Origin: Nitrospira sp.
GTDB lineage: Bacteria > Nitrospirota > Nitrospiria > Nitrospirales > Nitrospiraceae
Assembly (NCBI GenBank): GCA_005116895.1
Contig: SWDO01000001.1
Coordinates: forward strand, 169,619 to 204,760
Length of the DNA stretch: 35,142 nucleotides
Direction: 5' to 3'
Part shown: positions 14,040 through 23,001 of the stretch, piece by piece
Layout of the letters: each line of letters opens with the position of its first letter
Position numbering within the stretch: the first letter of the stretch is position 1
The notes under the pieces: model-generated
Database searches by the model: none
What the model was told of the DNA's origin: nothing
Seen by the model: the letters and a program-made list of their open reading frames with translations, nothing else
Program-made: the position numbers and the translations under genes

Positions 14040-14525
14040 GTGGCCAAGCTTAATCAGAGCGGGCAATCCTCGGCAGATGGATGGATGCCACTCGCGATTC
14101 GGTTTCTCGCTCGTTGCGATCGTACTGTGGCGCACGTCGAACAATTTCTCCGATCCAAAGGAGCCCTACCACCGCAGATTAGGTACACAATTCGTCGATT
14201 GTCCGATCTCCGCTATCTCAACGATCAGACCTATGCTCAGCGATGGGTGGAACGGAGGCTGGTCTCTCGGCCGATGGGACCAGCGCGGATCAAGGCGGAG
14301 TTGCAGGCCAAGGGAATTGCCGAGACGGTGGCGGATCGGGTGATTGCCGACGTGTTCCACGTGGTGGGGGAAGAACGAATGGCTCGTCGAGCGCTGAACG
14401 CCAGGCAGCGCCATGGCCGCCGGTTGACACCGGCGCAATCGGTGCGTCTCCTACGTCAGCGGGGTTTCGACGAAGAGACGATTGATCGTATTGTGATGGT
14501 CGCTCACGGTAGCGATGAAGGATGA
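14040..14525 (+). CDS. recX: RecX family regulator of RecA
   Basis: A 161-residue RecX, built of three-helix repeats. Visible motifs are FLARCDRTVAHVEQFLRSKG, LSDLRYLNDQTYAQRWVERR, PARIKAELQAKGI and LRQRGFDEETIDRIV. RecX binds within the RecA filament groove and limits its extension. The start is GTG 14040, eleven bases after the recA stop; no better start lies nearby, and position right after recA is the normal arrangement. Its 3' end overlaps the region where alaS starts (TGA at 14523-14525). Confidence 0.93.
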   Translation: MAKLNQSGQSSADGWMPLAIRFLARCDRTVAHVEQFLRSKGALPPQIRYTIRRLSDLRYLNDQTYAQRWVERRLVSRPMGPARIKAELQAKGIAETVADRVIADVFHVVGEERMARRALNARQRHGRRLTPAQSVRLLRQRGFDEETIDRIVMVAHGSDEG

Positions 14526-14530
14526 GACTC

Positions 14531-17164
14531 ATGACGCAGAGTGCGCAGGAACTTCGGCAATCGTTTATCCGGTATTTCGAACAGCACGGTCATCAGGCGG
14601 TGCCCAGCTCGGCCTTGATTCCCCAAGCGGACCCGACGCTGCTCTTTACCAACGCCGGGATGAATCAATTCAAACGGGTCTTCCTCGGAGAAGAGCCTCG
14701 TCCCTATACACGAGCGGTGTCTGTGCAGAAGTGCCTTCGCGCCGGCGGCAAACACAACGATCTTGAAAACGTGGGATACACCAGGCGGCACCACACGTTC
14801 TTCGAGATGCTCGGCAACTTTTCGTTCGGCGATTACTTCAAAGATGATGCGATCCGATTCGGATGGGAGTTCCTGACGCAGACGGTCGGGCTGCAGAAAG
14901 ATCGGATGTGGGTGACGATCTTCCGCGAGGATGACGATGCGGAGAAGCTCTGGAAGAAGGTCGGCGTCGCGCCGTCACGCATCGTTCGGTGCGGAGAAAA
15001 AGACAACTTTTGGCAAATGGCGGACACTGGGCCCTGCGGCCCCTGCTCGGAACTTCACTTCGACCAGGGCTCGTCCGTACCAGGCGACGACCGTCCGAAC
15101 GGCGAGGGCGACCGGGTGATCGAGATCTGGAATCTCGTCTTCATGCAGTACAACCGTGATGCCTCTGGAGCGCTCCACCCGTTGCCGAAACCAAGCATCG
15201 ACACGGGGATGGGGCTCGAGCGGTTAGTTGCCGTGGCACAGGGTGTCTCGAGCAATTACGACAGCGATCTCTTTACGCCGCTGCTTGCGGCGATCGGCGG
15301 ACGGGCCGGCTCCAAGTATGGCAAGCAGGATTCCTCGGACCGTTCGATGCGCGTGATTGCGGACCATTTGCGCGCCATTACGTTTTTGATGACGGATGGC
15401 GTGCTGCCGTCGAATGAAGGACGTGGGTATGTGTTACGACGGATCCTGCGCCGCGCGGCCCGTCATGGCCGGCTGCTCGGCATTGTCGAGCCGTTTCTAT
15501 ACGAACTCAGCGCAACGGTCGTGGACCAGATGGCCGGCACCTATTCGGAGGTACGTGCGGCATCCGGCACGATCGCCGAAGCGACAAAAGGCGAAGAGGA
15601 GCGGTTTATCGCGACGCTCGACCAGGGTTTGCCGATTTTGAACGAGATGATCGAGCGGGCGAAGGCGGCGAGACAAACGGTTTTGGTAGGGGACGACGTC
15701 TTCAAACTCTATGACACCTACGGGTTCCCCATGGACTTGATCACCGAGGCCTGCCGGGAACAGAGCATGACGGTCGATGAACCTGGTTTTAATGCGGCAA
15801 TCGAGGAGCAGCGGACTCGCGCGCGCAAGACCGGTGGATTTGAACAGGAAACGGCCAGGCCGGCTGTCGCGGAGCTGGCCAAGCGGATCGGGGCGACGAC
15901 TTTCGTCGGCTATGAGCATTTGGAAAGCGACGGCGTCTTGCGGGCGATTCTGAAAGGCGAGCAACTGGTGAAGGAAGCCGTCGAAGGGGAGACGGTCGAG
16001 CTGGCGCTGGATCTCACGCCCTTCTATGCCGAAGGCGGTGGGCAGGTCGGAGATCAGGGAACCTTGACGGGTCCTGAAGGGGTGGTCGATATCAAAGAGA
16101 CGACGAGGCCGGCGCCGACGGTCATCTTGCACAAGGGAACGGTTCGCAAGGGGTACGTCCGAGAAGGTGAGCGCCTGCATATGACGGTGCATGCGTCTAC
16201 GCGTCTAGATGCCGCGCGCAATCATACGGCGACGCATCTCGTCCATGCGGCGCTTCGTGATTTACTGGGGCCGCATGTGAAGCAGTATGGATCGCTGGTC
16301 GGACCCAACCGTCTTCGGTTTGACTTCGCTCATTTTCGACCGTTGTCGTCCCGCGATATCGACGACATTGAATCGACGGTGAATGAAGAAATTCGCAAGA
16401 ACGAGACGGTACGCACACAGGTGATGAGTATTCAGGAGGCCGTGGCGAACGGCGCCCTGGCGTTCTTTGGCGACAAATACGGTGAACAGGTACGCGTGGT
16501 GACTGTGGAGTCGTTCAGCAAAGAACTATGCGGCGGAACCCATTGCCGACAGACGGGGGACATCGGACTCTTCCGCATTGTTTCCGAAGGGGGCGTGGCG
16601 GCCGGTGTGCGCCGGATCGAAGCACAGACGGGCAGCGGTGCGTATGTCCTCATGAAGAAACTTGAAGCTGATGTTCGCGAGCTATCGGATCTGTTGAAGG
16701 CGGGGCAGTCCGAGCTGGTTGCCAAGACCCGCAAGCTGATGACACAGGTGAAGGATAAGGAGCGGGAACTGGACGAGTTGAAATTGAAAATGGCCAGCGG
16801 CGCTGCGGTCGCCTCGACTGCCAGGACAGTCGCTGGGGTGGCGGTGCACGTGCAACGGACGGATGGCTTGGATGGGAACGGTATGCGCGCGCTGGCGGAT
16901 CAGCTCCGGGACAAGATGAAAAGCGGCGTCATTGCACTCGGCGCGGCGACCGGCGACGACAAGGTCTCGCTGTTGGTTGTCGTGACGAAAGACTTGATCG
17001 GGACGATCAAAGCCGGTGAGCTCGTCAAAGCTATGGCCACTGAAATTGGTGGAACCGGAGGTGGACGGCCAGAAATGGCTCAGGCCGGGGGGAAGGATCC
17101 GGCCAAGCTCGACGCCGCGTTGGAAAAGGTTTTTAGCCTGGTTGAAACGACTCTCCGGCGGTAG
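14531..17164 (+). CDS. alaS: Alanyl-tRNA synthetase
   Basis: A complete AlaRS of 877 residues that charges tRNA-Ala and edits Ser/Gly mischarging. In order: the class II catalytic core (FTNAGMNQFKRVFLGEE, TRRHHTFFEMLGNFSFGDYF, then the MGLERL motif 3), the tRNA-recognition helices, and the editing domain with its zinc-site residues HTATH and CGGTHC. The C-terminal C-Ala/DHHA1 region (GGGRPEMAQAGG) is present. I prefer ATG 14531, which has AAGGA eight bases upstream, to the ATG at 14522 that overlaps the recX stop; the difference is three residues. recA-recX-alaS is a widespread gene order. Confidence 0.98.
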   Translation: MTQSAQELRQSFIRYFEQHGHQAVPSSALIPQADPTLLFTNAGMNQFKRVFLGEEPRPYTRAVSVQKCLRAGGKHNDLENVGYTRRHHTFFEMLGNFSFGDYFKDDAIRFGWEFLTQTVGLQKDRMWVTIFREDDDAEKLWKKVGVAPSRIVRCGEKDNFWQMADTGPCGPCSELHFDQGSSVPGDDRPNGEGDRVIEIWNLVFMQYNRDASGALHPLPKPSIDTGMGLERLVAVAQGVSSNYDSDLFTPLLAAIGGRAGSKYGKQDSSDRSMRVIADHLRAITFLMTDGVLPSNEGRGYVLRRILRRAARHGRLLGIVEPFLYELSATVVDQMAGTYSEVRAASGTIAEATKGEEERFIATLDQGLPILNEMIERAKAARQTVLVGDDVFKLYDTYGFPMDLITEACREQSMTVDEPGFNAAIEEQRTRARKTGGFEQETARPAVAELAKRIGATTFVGYEHLESDGVLRAILKGEQLVKEAVEGETVELALDLTPFYAEGGGQVGDQGTLTGPEGVVDIKETTRPAPTVILHKGTVRKGYVREGERLHMTVHASTRLDAARNHTATHLVHAALRDLLGPHVKQYGSLVGPNRLRFDFAHFRPLSSRDIDDIESTVNEEIRKNETVRTQVMSIQEAVANGALAFFGDKYGEQVRVVTVESFSKELCGGTHCRQTGDIGLFRIVSEGGVAAGVRRIEAQTGSGAYVLMKKLEADVRELSDLLKAGQSELVAKTRKLMTQVKDKERELDELKLKMASGAAVASTARTVAGVAVHVQRTDGLDGNGMRALADQLRDKMKSGVIALGAATGDDKVSLLVVVTKDLIGTIKAGELVKAMATEIGGTGGGRPEMAQAGGKDPAKLDAALEKVFSLVETTLRR

Positions 17165-17168
17165 AATC

Positions 17169-17750
17169 ATGCCTAGCCGAATTCTTGCGCTCGATTACGG
17201 CACCAAACGGATCGGCGTCGCGCTCAGCGACGAATTAGGCTGGACGGCACAGCCATTGGAGACGATTGAGCGTCGGACACTCGTTCGCGATCTCGCCCAC
17301 ATCGAACAGTTGGTGCAGGAACATGAGGTCAAGGAAGTCTTGATCGGGCTGCCGTTGCGGCTCAATGGTGAAGAAGGGCCGGCGGTGCAAGCGGTTCACG
17401 AGTTCATTGCCCATTTAGGAGAGGCTCTGTCGGTTTCGATCGTGACATGGGACGAGCGGATGACGACGAGGTCAGCGGAGGACCTCTCGATTGCCGCCGA
17501 TGTCAGTCGTAGGAAGCGCAAAGGAGTGATCGATCGTGTGGCCGCCGCGATTTTGCTCCAGAGTTACCTTGAGTCTCACACTCCAGCGAGGACTCACGAC
17601 GGTCAGACCTCTTCGGAAGAGATAAGAGAAGAGTGGGAGGAGTCTCTCCAAGACAGTTCAGCCTATGACGCTTCGTCTCATCCTCATCGTGGCCCTCGTG
17701 ATCGTCGTACTCGCCGGATTGGCCGGGTACCAGATGATTCGATGGGCTGA
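17169..17750 (+). CDS. ruvX: RuvX/YqgF family RNase H-fold nuclease, with long C-terminal extension
   Basis: The first 137 residues are a normal RuvX (YqgF): LALDYGTKRIGVALSD with the first catalytic Asp, VLIGLPLRLNGEEGP, VTWDERMTT and KGVIDRVAAAILLQSYL. RuvX processes the 5' end of pre-16S rRNA and may act on Holliday junctions. The usual family length is about 140; here the frame runs on for 56 more residues of low-complexity, charged sequence. The last 86 bases overlap the mltG gene in another frame. The extension is probably not folded, and could come from loss of an original stop near 17580. Start ATG 17169 lies four bases after the alaS stop. Confidence 0.93.
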   Translation: MPSRILALDYGTKRIGVALSDELGWTAQPLETIERRTLVRDLAHIEQLVQEHEVKEVLIGLPLRLNGEEGPAVQAVHEFIAHLGEALSVSIVTWDERMTTRSAEDLSIAADVSRRKRKGVIDRVAAAILLQSYLESHTPARTHDGQTSSEEIREEWEESLQDSSAYDASSHPHRGPRDRRTRRIGRVPDDSMG

Positions 17751-18702
17751 GGCGCCGGTCCTGTCCGATTCGGATCGCGCTCCACAGAAAGTTGTGGTCA
17801 TTCCCGAAGGCGCGACGTTTCAACAAGCTGCGACGGTGCTTGAGCGGGAGCAGCTGATCAGGAGCCGTTCCGCGTTTCTGCTGCTGGGGATCAATGCGGC
17901 CATGGCTCCCGCAGACATCCTTTCGAAGCTGGTCCTTGGCCGGGTGGTCCTTCATCCCGTCACGATTCCCGAGGGCTATACATTCAATCAAATCGCCAAT
18001 GTGCTGGCTGAGCACCGGATTACGGATCGTGGGGAGTTCATCAGATTGGCCTCTGATAAGTCTTTCCTGAAGACGCTTGGGATTTCGGCTGACACAGTGG
18101 AAGGGTATCTCTATCCCGATACGTATCGATTAACTCGTCCGACAACCGCCAAAGAGGTCATGCGGGTCATGGTCGACCAGCTTGCTCAGGTGATGACCCA
18201 AGAATGGCAGGCGCGAGCCAAGGACATTCACTTGACGGTCCATGAAGTGTTGACCTTGGCGTCAGTGATCGAAAAAGAAACCGGTGCGGGAGAAGAACGC
18301 CCACACATCTCGTCCGTGTTTCATAACCGGCTGAAGAAGCGCATTCCGCTGCAGAGCGATCCGACCATCATCTACGGCTTGCCGAATTTCGATGGAAACC
18401 TTCACAAAAAAGATTTGTCCCACCCCAGTCCGTACAATACATATCGGTGGGCCGGTTTGCCGCCCGGGCCGATTGCCAATCCTGGGGCACAGTCGATCCG
18501 TGCCGCCCTGTATCCTGTGCCTTCCGCGTATCTCTATTTCGTCTCGAAGAACGACGGAACGCATCAGTTTTCCGCGACACTCGTGGAACATAACAGAGCG
18601 GTAGAAAAGTACCAGAAGCGCCCCTTCCGGCGAGGCAATCGTTCGCAGACCTTGATGTCCCCCGATGGCAGTCAGATACACCACGAAGAAGGAGTTTCGT
18701 AA
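17665..18702 (+). CDS. mltG: Endolytic murein transglycosylase MltG (YceG)
   Basis: A 345-residue MltG. The N-terminus is one membrane span (LRLILIVALVIVVLAGLAGY), then a LysM-like region (VVIPEGATFQQAATVLE, VTIPEGYTFNQIANVL) and the YceG catalytic domain. GYLYPDTYRL, LTLASVIEKETG (the catalytic Glu), SDPTIIYG and YNTYRWAGLPPGPIANPG are all present. The enzyme cuts glycan strands at the inner membrane and releases nascent chains, setting strand length. No Shine-Dalgarno is close to ATG 17665; a GGGAGGAG lies about 20 bases upstream. The ruvX frame passes through the start, so translational coupling with it is likely. deoC follows after three bases. Confidence 0.95.
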   Translation: MTLRLILIVALVIVVLAGLAGYQMIRWAEAPVLSDSDRAPQKVVVIPEGATFQQAATVLEREQLIRSRSAFLLLGINAAMAPADILSKLVLGRVVLHPVTIPEGYTFNQIANVLAEHRITDRGEFIRLASDKSFLKTLGISADTVEGYLYPDTYRLTRPTTAKEVMRVMVDQLAQVMTQEWQARAKDIHLTVHEVLTLASVIEKETGAGEERPHISSVFHNRLKKRIPLQSDPTIIYGLPNFDGNLHKKDLSHPSPYNTYRWAGLPPGPIANPGAQSIRAALYPVPSAYLYFVSKNDGTHQFSATLVEHNRAVEKYQKRPFRRGNRSQTLMSPDGSQIHHEEGVS

Positions 18703-18705
18703 ACG

Positions 18706-19383
18706 ATGTCAGGATGGAATCTCTCGGCGCTGATCGACCATACGGTCTTGAGGCCGGACGCGACGAAAGTCGAGGTGCTTCGGTTGTGCGAAGAGGCGAA
18801 GGCGAACGGGTTCACGGTGATTTTTGTTCCACCCTGCTACATTGATGAGGCGGTGGCGGCGGTGGCTGGCACCAGCATTCGCGTCGGCATCCCCATCGGC
18901 TTTCCATTAGGGGGTCATCGCACACAGACGAAAGTGGCTGAAGCGGTTGATGCAGTGGCTCACGGCGCGCAGGTTTTGGATATGGTCCTGAACGTCAGCC
19001 GACTGAAATCGGGCGATTATGACGCTGTGCGGAACGATATTGCTGAAGTCGTGAAAGCGACACCGCACGTCGAGCACAAAGTGATCCTTGAAACGTGCTA
19101 TTTGACGCAGCAAGAGAAACGGGCGGCGTGCCATTTAGTGATCGAAGCCGGAGCGGATTATGTGAAGACCTCGACCGGATTTGGGGCCGCCGGCGCAACG
19201 GTCGAGGATGTTCGACTCCTGAAGGAGACTGTCGCAGGACGGGTGAAGGTGAAAGCGTCGGGTGGCATTCGCGATTGGAAGACCACGCTGGCGATGCTCG
19301 AGGCCGGAGCAGATAGAATCGGAACCAGTGCCAGTCTCAAAATCCTCGACGAGTGGCGGACGGCAATCCACAAACAAGCATAG
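18706..19383 (+). CDS. deoC: Deoxyribose-phosphate aldolase
   Basis: A complete DeoC TIM barrel of 225 residues that splits 2-deoxyribose 5-phosphate into acetaldehyde and glyceraldehyde 3-phosphate. The Schiff-base lysine is in DYVKTSTGF, the second catalytic Lys in VKASGGIRD, and the acid/base Asp in LDMVLNVSRLKSGDYD. The N-terminal IDHTVLRPDAT motif is standard. GAAGGAG lies about 11 bases upstream of ATG 18706, and the mltG stop is three bases before the start. It is followed 150 bases later by the deoB-like gene, suggesting joint use in deoxynucleoside catabolism. Confidence 0.97.
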   Translation: MSGWNLSALIDHTVLRPDATKVEVLRLCEEAKANGFTVIFVPPCYIDEAVAAVAGTSIRVGIPIGFPLGGHRTQTKVAEAVDAVAHGAQVLDMVLNVSRLKSGDYDAVRNDIAEVVKATPHVEHKVILETCYLTQQEKRAACHLVIEAGADYVKTSTGFGAAGATVEDVRLLKETVAGRVKVKASGGIRDWKTTLAMLEAGADRIGTSASLKILDEWRTAIHKQA

Positions 19384-19535
19384 CACCATGAAAGATAGGC
19401 GGTGGATTCCTTTGCTCTCGGGGGGGATTGTCCGGCCTAACAATAGGATATCTCCCGTCTAAGTCCTTCCTGGTCCACCTGGTGGTCCCATACGTCCCTA
19501 TGTCAGCCCTGCGGTGAATTGAGTATAGTGCATCG

Positions 19536-20693
19536 ATGATCAAACGAGTCATTCTTCTCGTCATCGATGGGTTAGGAATCGGGGCGTTACCCGATGCGGC
19601 TGACTATGGCGATGCTGAAGCGAACACCCTCATGCATCTCGCTGAGACGGTCGATGGCCTGAGTGTGCCGAATTTGGAGATGTTGGGTCTAGGGCAGATT
19701 GCTCCGATCAAGGGCGTACGGACCATGGTCCAGCCGAACGGATCTTTTGGCCGGCTGGGATTTGCTTCCCCAGGTAAAGATTCCGTCGTTGGATACTGGG
19801 AAGTCAGTGGGGTGATTCAAAAAGAAGCCGCAAAGGTCTGCAGCTCTGGCGTCCCCACCAAGATCGTCGATGTCGTGGAACAGCTCTTAGGCAGAAAGTC
19901 GATTGGCCGAGGTCTCTCGCCCATGGGGGTGGTGCTCCGCCGACATAGTATGGAACACATGGCGACCGGAGCGCCTATTCTGTGGACGGACGGAGGCAAT
20001 ACGTGTTTTGTCGCCATGCATGAATCACTCATGGCACCGGTGGAATTCCAACAGCGCTGTCGCGAGATTCGGAAAGCGGTGAAGGATGCGGGGATGCTCA
20101 TTCGTGTCGTCGGGCAGCCGGTCATCGGTGGGCATGATGTGCTTCGGCCTCAAGTCGGGCGAAAGGACTATGTGAGTGAACCGCCGGGTGTGACGATGTT
20201 GGATGTCTTGAGCCGATCCGGCCAGATTGCGATGGGGGTCGGAAAGATCTATGATCTCTTCAGTGGGCGCGGGTTTACCAAGGCCCTCCCGGTAGCATCG
20301 GCGATGGTGGCGGTGGATGAAGTGATCGGCATGTTGAATAAGATGCCTCGCGGTCTCATCTGTGCCAGTCTGGATCTGCTGTCGGAAGATGCTGGACCGT
20401 CGGCCACTGCCCTGCAAGAATGTGATCGCCGCCTGCCGGATTTGTTCGAGAAGTTGCGCCTCGGCGATATGGTGATCGTAACGGGTGATCATGGACGAGA
20501 TTTCTCATTACCGGGACGGACCTCTACTCGAGAGTATGTGCCGGTCTTCGTGACCGGCCCCAAGTTGGCCCAAGGCGTCGATTTGGGAAGTCGATCAACT
20601 GCCGCCGATGTGGGGCAGACCATTGTGGAGGCACTTCAAGCCGAACGATTGCCGGTTGGTGAGAGTTTCTTGGATGCGCTCAGACTAGGGTAA
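19536..20693 (+). CDS. deoB: Phosphopentomutase-like protein with altered second metal site
   Basis: A 385-residue member of the alkaline phosphatase superfamily, closest to DeoB, which interconverts (deoxy)ribose 1- and 5-phosphates. The first-metal ligands D11 (VIDGLGIG) and D318-H319 (TGDHG) are kept, and PDAADYGDAEANTL, GKIYDLFSGRG and TREYVPVFVTG are DeoB landmarks. The phosphorylated residue is Ser83 (GKDS) instead of the usual Thr. The YGHRRD segment is missing, its place taken by LDLLSEDAGPSAT, and the H-T-R-E motif is S330-T-R-E. The second-metal ligands therefore appear lost apart from a possible Asp. The substrate may differ from DeoB. No Shine-Dalgarno; TATAGT lies seven bases before ATG 19536. 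Confidence 0.85.
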   Translation: MIKRVILLVIDGLGIGALPDAADYGDAEANTLMHLAETVDGLSVPNLEMLGLGQIAPIKGVRTMVQPNGSFGRLGFASPGKDSVVGYWEVSGVIQKEAAKVCSSGVPTKIVDVVEQLLGRKSIGRGLSPMGVVLRRHSMEHMATGAPILWTDGGNTCFVAMHESLMAPVEFQQRCREIRKAVKDAGMLIRVVGQPVIGGHDVLRPQVGRKDYVSEPPGVTMLDVLSRSGQIAMGVGKIYDLFSGRGFTKALPVASAMVAVDEVIGMLNKMPRGLICASLDLLSEDAGPSATALQECDRRLPDLFEKLRLGDMVIVTGDHGRDFSLPGRTSTREYVPVFVTGPKLAQGVDLGSRSTAADVGQTIVEALQAERLPVGESFLDALRLG

Positions 20694-20727
20694 TAGCAAA
20701 AGGGTGAGGAGAGGGGACGAGCGAGCG

Positions 20728-21189
20728 ATGCCGTATGAACAGAAATTAACACAGCTGGGTCTTGAATTGCCGGCTCCTCCAAAGCCCGTTGCTAACTATG
20801 TGCCGGTAGTCAGGGTCGGGGATCTCTTGTTTCTCTCTGGGGTGTTGCCGTCACGCGATGGGCAGCTCATTATGACCGGCAAGCTTGGGCAGAATCTGTC
20901 TATCGATCAGGGGGTGGAAGCCGCGCGAGTGGCCGTGTTGAATGGATTGAGTATCATTCGACAGGAAGCCGGTTCTCTTGATCAAGTGAAACGGATCGTC
21001 AAAATGGTCGGCCACATTGCGTCTGCCCCTGGGTTTACGGATCAGCCTCAAGTGCTGAATGGTGCCTCGGATCTGCTCGTCTCGCTGTTCGGTGATGCTG
21101 GTCGACACGCGCGTGTCGCCGTCGGTGCCGCAGAACTTCCCCGCCAGGCTCCTGTGGAAATTGAATTGATTGTCCAAGTTCTCTCCTAG
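20728..21189 (+). CDS. RidA family protein (YjgF/YER057c/UK114)
   Basis: A 153-residue member of the RidA superfamily. It has the extended N-terminal motif [18 protein letters not shown], then [29 protein letters not shown], and the C-terminal [20 protein letters not shown]. The Arg of the final A-R-V-A-V-G motif, needed for imine hydrolysis in true RidA, is present, so it may deaminate reactive enamines/imines from amino-acid metabolism. The longer N-terminus and [11 protein letters not shown] end place it in a Rid subgroup without a firmly known substrate. ATG 20728 is preferred to a GTG 24 bases upstream. It lies 34 bases after deoB, probably on the same transcript. Confidence 0.92.
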   Translation: MPYEQKLTQLGLELPAPPKPVANYVPVVRVGDLLFLSGVLPSRDGQLIMTGKLGQNLSIDQGVEAARVAVLNGLSIIRQEAGSLDQVKRIVKMVGHIASAPGFTDQPQVLNGASDLLVSLFGDAGRHARVAVGAAELPRQAPVEIELIVQVLS

Positions 21190-21282
21190 TCCACCTTGAC
21201 TCTTCAAAAAATCGCTTGTTAAAGTCGGTGATGGCTTTGATGTGGTTCCCATTGTGTCTTCTTCCTTCCTGGCAGGCCATCC

Positions 21283-23001
21283 ATGCATAGAATTGTCATC
21301 GCGGTACTCTTTCTCTCGTGTGTCATCCCTGTTGGGGGGGCGATCTCTCTCGCGCATGCCGGGAAGACGGGTATTGAGCTGTCCACTCGGTCTGTGACGC
21401 CTGGCGCGACGTTGGTGCTGAGCGGAAAAGGATTTGGCACGTTCAAGTCGACCCAATTCAATAGGGTGACTATGAATGGGGTGTTGGCGTTGGTTCAGCG
21501 ATGGGACCGGGAGGTGATCGAGATCAAGGTTCCCTTCAAGGCGACCAGCGGGTTTGTCGAGGTGCTAATCGGAAAGAAAAAACTGCTCGCCGGATTTGTG
21601 AATCTTGCGATGCCACAGATTGAGACCCTCACGCCGACGGAGGCGGAACGGGGAACTACTCTTCAGATCATTGGCCATCATTTTGGGTTCTCGGCTGGTG
21701 CGCGCGATCCGAATACCATGTTCGGTGTCAATGATGTGCTGGTTGGCGGGGTGGTGGTGCGTCCCAAGCGGTGGAGAGACGACAAGATCGAGCTTGACAT
21801 TCCGACGAACGCGGTGAACGGGGATGTCGTGGTCCGACTGGCTTCTTCTGATCCGCTCCCGGACGGATCATGTTGTGCTCCGGTTGAGTATGCCGTGAGC
21901 AATGCCGTTCCGCTGACCCTGATTCCGTCCATTCGAGTGGACCCGGTCAGTGGACCAGTTGGTACGAAAGTGGTCTTGTTCGGCCAGGGGTTTGGGAATA
22001 CCAAAGAGCTGATGGATGATGCGGTCCTGATCGGGGGACGGCCGGTAATCATCGATCAATGGAAAGACGACATCATTGTCTTCCATGTCCCGCTCGATGC
22101 AGAGTCGGGTCCGCTTGTGCTGAAATATCAAGGACGGGAACGGGTGCTCGCACCGTTTACGGTTCACGTTCCTCGCGTCATATCCATGAGTCCTGCCAGC
22201 GCGCCCATTGGGACTTTGTTGCGTATTAACGGTGAGCACTTTGGGTTTTACTCAGAGAGTGGGTCGACGCCTTACAACTTCATGGATTTCAATACTGGTG
22301 AGAATCGCGTCGAAATCGGCGGGGTGCCGGCGGTAATCTATCGCTGGAACGACGACCGAATCGATGTGTGGGTACCGTTCAGCGCGAAAACCGGCAAGGT
22401 CATTATTTACCGGAGTGCCAACACGCCGAACGTAGGCGGACTTTGTTGTGCCGAGCGAGGGTCTCTTACCATCGAGGCCGGGGACTTCACGCTCGTGACG
22501 CCGGTCATCGAATCATATGCCCCTCAGGCCGCTGGGTTGGATGCCACGGTGACCATTAAAGGCCGGGGGTTCGGAACGTTTCTCAAGACTGCTGAACATG
22601 CTGATTTGGGATTGAACCAGAAAGCCTACAAGCGGCGAGCTGATGTTGAAATCAACGAACCAGGCGAAAGTCAAAATGTCATCTCCAATGTGTCGCGGAC
22701 GGAAGTGTTGTTTAATGGCGCAGCCGCCCTGGTTCAATCATGGACCGATGAGGAGATCATCGTGAAGGTCCCGCACCGTAACCTCTACGGGATCGGGAAG
22801 AAGGGTGAGTTTTTTGATAATCTGGCGACCGGTCCGTTGGTCGTGCGTCGGGGATCATGGGACCTGCTTCTTGATGGAACGTGTTGTTCGCCGAAGAAGT
22901 GGATCACGCTTGAAGCCGGACCGTTCACCATCGAAGCAACAGGACTTCCTGACACAGGTTACTGGAATAACAACAGGCCTGACGCGAGTACCAATCAATA
23001 A
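21283..23001 (+). CDS. Secreted protein with five IPT/TIG domains and Cys-Cys motifs
   Basis: A 572-residue exported protein. The signal peptide ends at about residue 26 (SLAHA). Five Ig-like IPT/TIG domains follow, at roughly 31-109, 112-205, 213-294, 297-404 and 407-552. Each opens with a proline-led strand and G-x-x-v-x-i-x-G-x-x-F-G (LVLSGKGFGTF, LQIIGHHFGFS, VVLFGQGFGNT). Vicinal Cys pairs occur at 197-198, 388-389 and 534-535, each after a small Gly/Asp turn (DGSCCAP, GGLCCAE, DGTCCSP) at the end of domains 2, 4 and 5. This is a distinctive repeated motif, perhaps a metal site or a disulfide. It has no transmembrane anchor at the C-terminus. The stop overlaps the start of the propeller gene, so the two proteins are made together and may work as a complex at the cell surface. 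Confidence 0.88.
   Translation: MHRIVIAVLFLSCVIPVGGAISLAHAGKTGIELSTRSVTPGATLVLSGKGFGTFKSTQFNRVTMNGVLALVQRWDREVIEIKVPFKATSGFVEVLIGKKKLLAGFVNLAMPQIETLTPTEAERGTTLQIIGHHFGFSAGARDPNTMFGVNDVLVGGVVVRPKRWRDDKIELDIPTNAVNGDVVVRLASSDPLPDGSCCAPVEYAVSNAVPLTLIPSIRVDPVSGPVGTKVVLFGQGFGNTKELMDDAVLIGGRPVIIDQWKDDIIVFHVPLDAESGPLVLKYQGRERVLAPFTVHVPRVISMSPASAPIGTLLRINGEHFGFYSESGSTPYNFMDFNTGENRVEIGGVPAVIYRWNDDRIDVWVPFSAKTGKVIIYRSANTPNVGGLCCAERGSLTIEAGDFTLVTPVIESYAPQAAGLDATVTIKGRGFGTFLKTAEHADLGLNQKAYKRRADVEINEPGESQNVISNVSRTEVLFNGAAALVQSWTDEEIIVKVPHRNLYGIGKKGEFFDNLATGPLVVRRGSWDLLLDGTCCSPKKWITLEAGPFTIEATGLPDTGYWNNNRPDASTNQ

Noticed and set aside
14504..14794. Minus-strand frames opposite recX/alaS
   Set aside because: They lie across strongly conserved plus-strand motifs and have no support.
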